From an uncultured bacterium (GTDB lineage Bacteria; Cyanobacteriota; Vampirovibrionia; Gastranaerophilales; Gastranaerophilaceae), in contig USHE01000123.1 in assembly GCA_900554385.1 (NCBI GenBank), positions 1 to 5,129 on the forward strand: a stretch of DNA of 5,129 nt, in the 5' to 3' direction. Each line of letters opens with the position of its first letter. The first letter of the stretch is position 1. The notes under the pieces are model-generated. The model did not search any database. It was not told where the DNA came from and saw nothing but the letters and a program-made list of their open reading frames with translations. Of the stretch, positions 3,941 to 5,129 are shown piece by piece. Position numbers and translations under genes: made by a program.

Positions 3941-5095
3941 ATGAGAATTTCTGCTCTATCCAATATTAATTTTAGACAAACAGATGCGGTTGAAAACAAG
4001 GTTGAGAATAAAAAGCCTGAGGATACAAAAAAGCAAGAGCTTTCTACAACAGCGAAAACACTTATCGGCGCAGGCATAGTTGCAGCCGGAACTCTGGCAG
4101 TTTATTTCATAACACGAAACAGCAAGGCTGCAAAAAATACTGCCGAAGCAGCCACAAATGCTACATCCGAAGCTTCAAAAACCGAAAATATTAAAAATCC
4201 TCTTGAGGCTGGTGAGAAAAAAATAGAAACAGTATTGAAAGATTTTAAGTCTGATATTCAAGACATCAAAGAAACAATAGTCGAAAAACTTGAAACCGGC
4301 TTTACCAGAATTACATACTCAGGTAAAGATGCAGCAGGTCATGACATAAAGGATATGGTTTTCTTTAATAAAAATAACGATGTTGTTCAACGTATGATTG
4401 AACAAACAACTCCTAAAGAACAAATTAAAATAGTTTATAAAGGTGATAATACAATTCTTGCAAGACCTGATGAAATGCCGGAAGGTCGTTATAACCCTAA
4501 ATATTTCCAAAGACAAATTGCTGTATCTAATATGGAAAAATTAGGAAATGATAATGTTCAAGACAGCGCATTCTACAACCAAACAGCCTCAATGTTTGAT
4601 AATCAGGGCAGATTTAAAGATATTACACGCAGATACAAAACCAATGACCAAAAAACTAAAATATCAACCCATATCAGTACAGGTACAGTAGAACTAAAAC
4701 AAAATGCCGAAACAAAAATCCACGAATTTGATTGGAATACCAAAAAAGAACTAAATACTAAACAGATAGGATTTGCATACACAGACGATAATAAACTTAA
4801 CGCATATTTCACACGTTTTTCAAAAATAAACGGAGAAACTCCTGCAGAAGATAAAGTTTTCCTAAAATACAGGGATAAAAAATACGGAATAGTATACGAT
4901 ACTCACACTGAAATGCACGCACACGAACCAAATTTATACAAAAAAGCGCCTGTTACATCTGATAAGGCTAATCCAGACACGGTACAGCCACCAGAGATAA
5001 AGGCTCCTAAAACTACAAAAGAATTTATACAAGGGTATGAAATGAGTTCAAAAGATGCGGAAGAAGACCTTAAAAACCTTAACCCTAAAATATAA
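3941..5095 (+). CDS. Uncharacterised single-pass membrane protein with N-terminal NINFRQ tag
   Basis: I do not recognise a named family. The 384-residue product starts MRISALSNINFRQ, followed by a charged Lys/Glu-rich stretch (14-37) and one hydrophobic segment (about 38-57, LIGAGIVAAGTLAVYFI). Next come an Ala/Thr/Asn-rich linker (61-82), a probable amphipathic or coiled-coil helix (88-118), and a long polar, strand-rich region (120-333). The last region repeats aromatic-Asn/Asp motifs such as FFNKNNDVV (141-149), MFDNQGRFKD (218-227) and EFDWNTKKEL (262-271), loosely like YD-type repeats. HTEMHAH (322-328) might bind metal. The tail is Pro/Lys-rich and there is no Cys. The first Phe of the tag sits too early for a signal peptide, so the anchor is internal and topology is uncertain. 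A short N-terminal segment with a conserved N-x-F core followed by a variable protein recurs, to my memory, in Gastranaerophilales genomes. It is transcribed divergently from the YkgJ-type gene. Confidence 0.8.
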   Translation: MRISALSNINFRQTDAVENKVENKKPEDTKKQELSTTAKTLIGAGIVAAGTLAVYFITRNSKAAKNTAEAATNATSEASKTENIKNPLEAGEKKIETVLKDFKSDIQDIKETIVEKLETGFTRITYSGKDAAGHDIKDMVFFNKNNDVVQRMIEQTTPKEQIKIVYKGDNTILARPDEMPEGRYNPKYFQRQIAVSNMEKLGNDNVQDSAFYNQTASMFDNQGRFKDITRRYKTNDQKTKISTHISTGTVELKQNAETKIHEFDWNTKKELNTKQIGFAYTDDNKLNAYFTRFSKINGETPAEDKVFLKYRDKKYGIVYDTHTEMHAHEPNLYKKAPVTSDKANPDTVQPPEIKAPKTTKEFIQGYEMSSKDAEEDLKNLNPKI

Positions 5096-5129
5096 ATCTA
5101 CCTTGACGCATCGCTTTTCTCTTAATTCG
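5096..5129. other. Short 3' flank with no recognisable feature
   Basis: The 34 bases after the stop of the membrane protein gene show no hairpin plus T-run terminator and no start of another gene. The transcript end must lie beyond the window. Confidence 0.5.

Overview
This is an AT-rich bacterial chromosomal segment carrying housekeeping genes and lineage-specific small genes. Three features suggest a gut Gastranaerophilales-type (Melainabacteria, non-photosynthetic cyanobacterial relative) genome: an orphan type IV pilin-like protein with a KKA/FTLAEVLITLGIIGIVAAMTLP leader; a protein starting with a short Asn/Phe-rich tag (SNINFRQ) before a membrane segment; and a tiny AbrB-type protein with GNGWSLFIPK. 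This placement is inference from remembered family style, not from a search.

Layout. Positions 1-630 (minus) hold a zinc-ribbon gene with a Tyr/Gln/Asn/Gly-rich tail. Its frame is interrupted by two TAA codons and a frame change, and the downstream half is open to the window edge in another frame. A good sigma70-type promoter (742-769) precedes it. Positions 780-1365 (minus) are a two-gene unit: a 57-residue AbrB/SpoVT-type DNA-binding protein overlapping by 26 bases the start of dtd (D-aminoacyl-tRNA deacylase). Positions 1366-1473 are a divergent control region with a pilin promoter, a 12-bp perfect palindrome and an 11-bp direct repeat. The pilin-like gene lies at 1474-2145 (plus). It converges with rlmN (minus), only 6 bases away. 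rlmN is cut by one in-frame TAG at codon 34, and its original start overlaps by 22 bases the end of a YkgJ-type Cys-cluster gene (3150-3833, minus). That gene has a promoter placed so that transcription would begin at its ATG (leaderless). A divergent plus-strand gene (3941-5095) encodes an unrecognised 384-residue single-pass membrane protein.

How they fit together. dtd (removal of D-amino acids from tRNA) and rlmN (methylation of 23S rRNA and tRNA) both serve translation quality. The YkgJ-type protein is translationally linked to rlmN. The pilin-like and 384-residue proteins are probably envelope proteins. I see no mobile element, CRISPR array, tRNA, rRNA or convincing intrinsic terminator. 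The most notable signals are the interrupted rlmN and zinc-ribbon genes, the overlooked AbrB-dtd overlap with its control region, the possible leaderless transcript and the unknown membrane protein.
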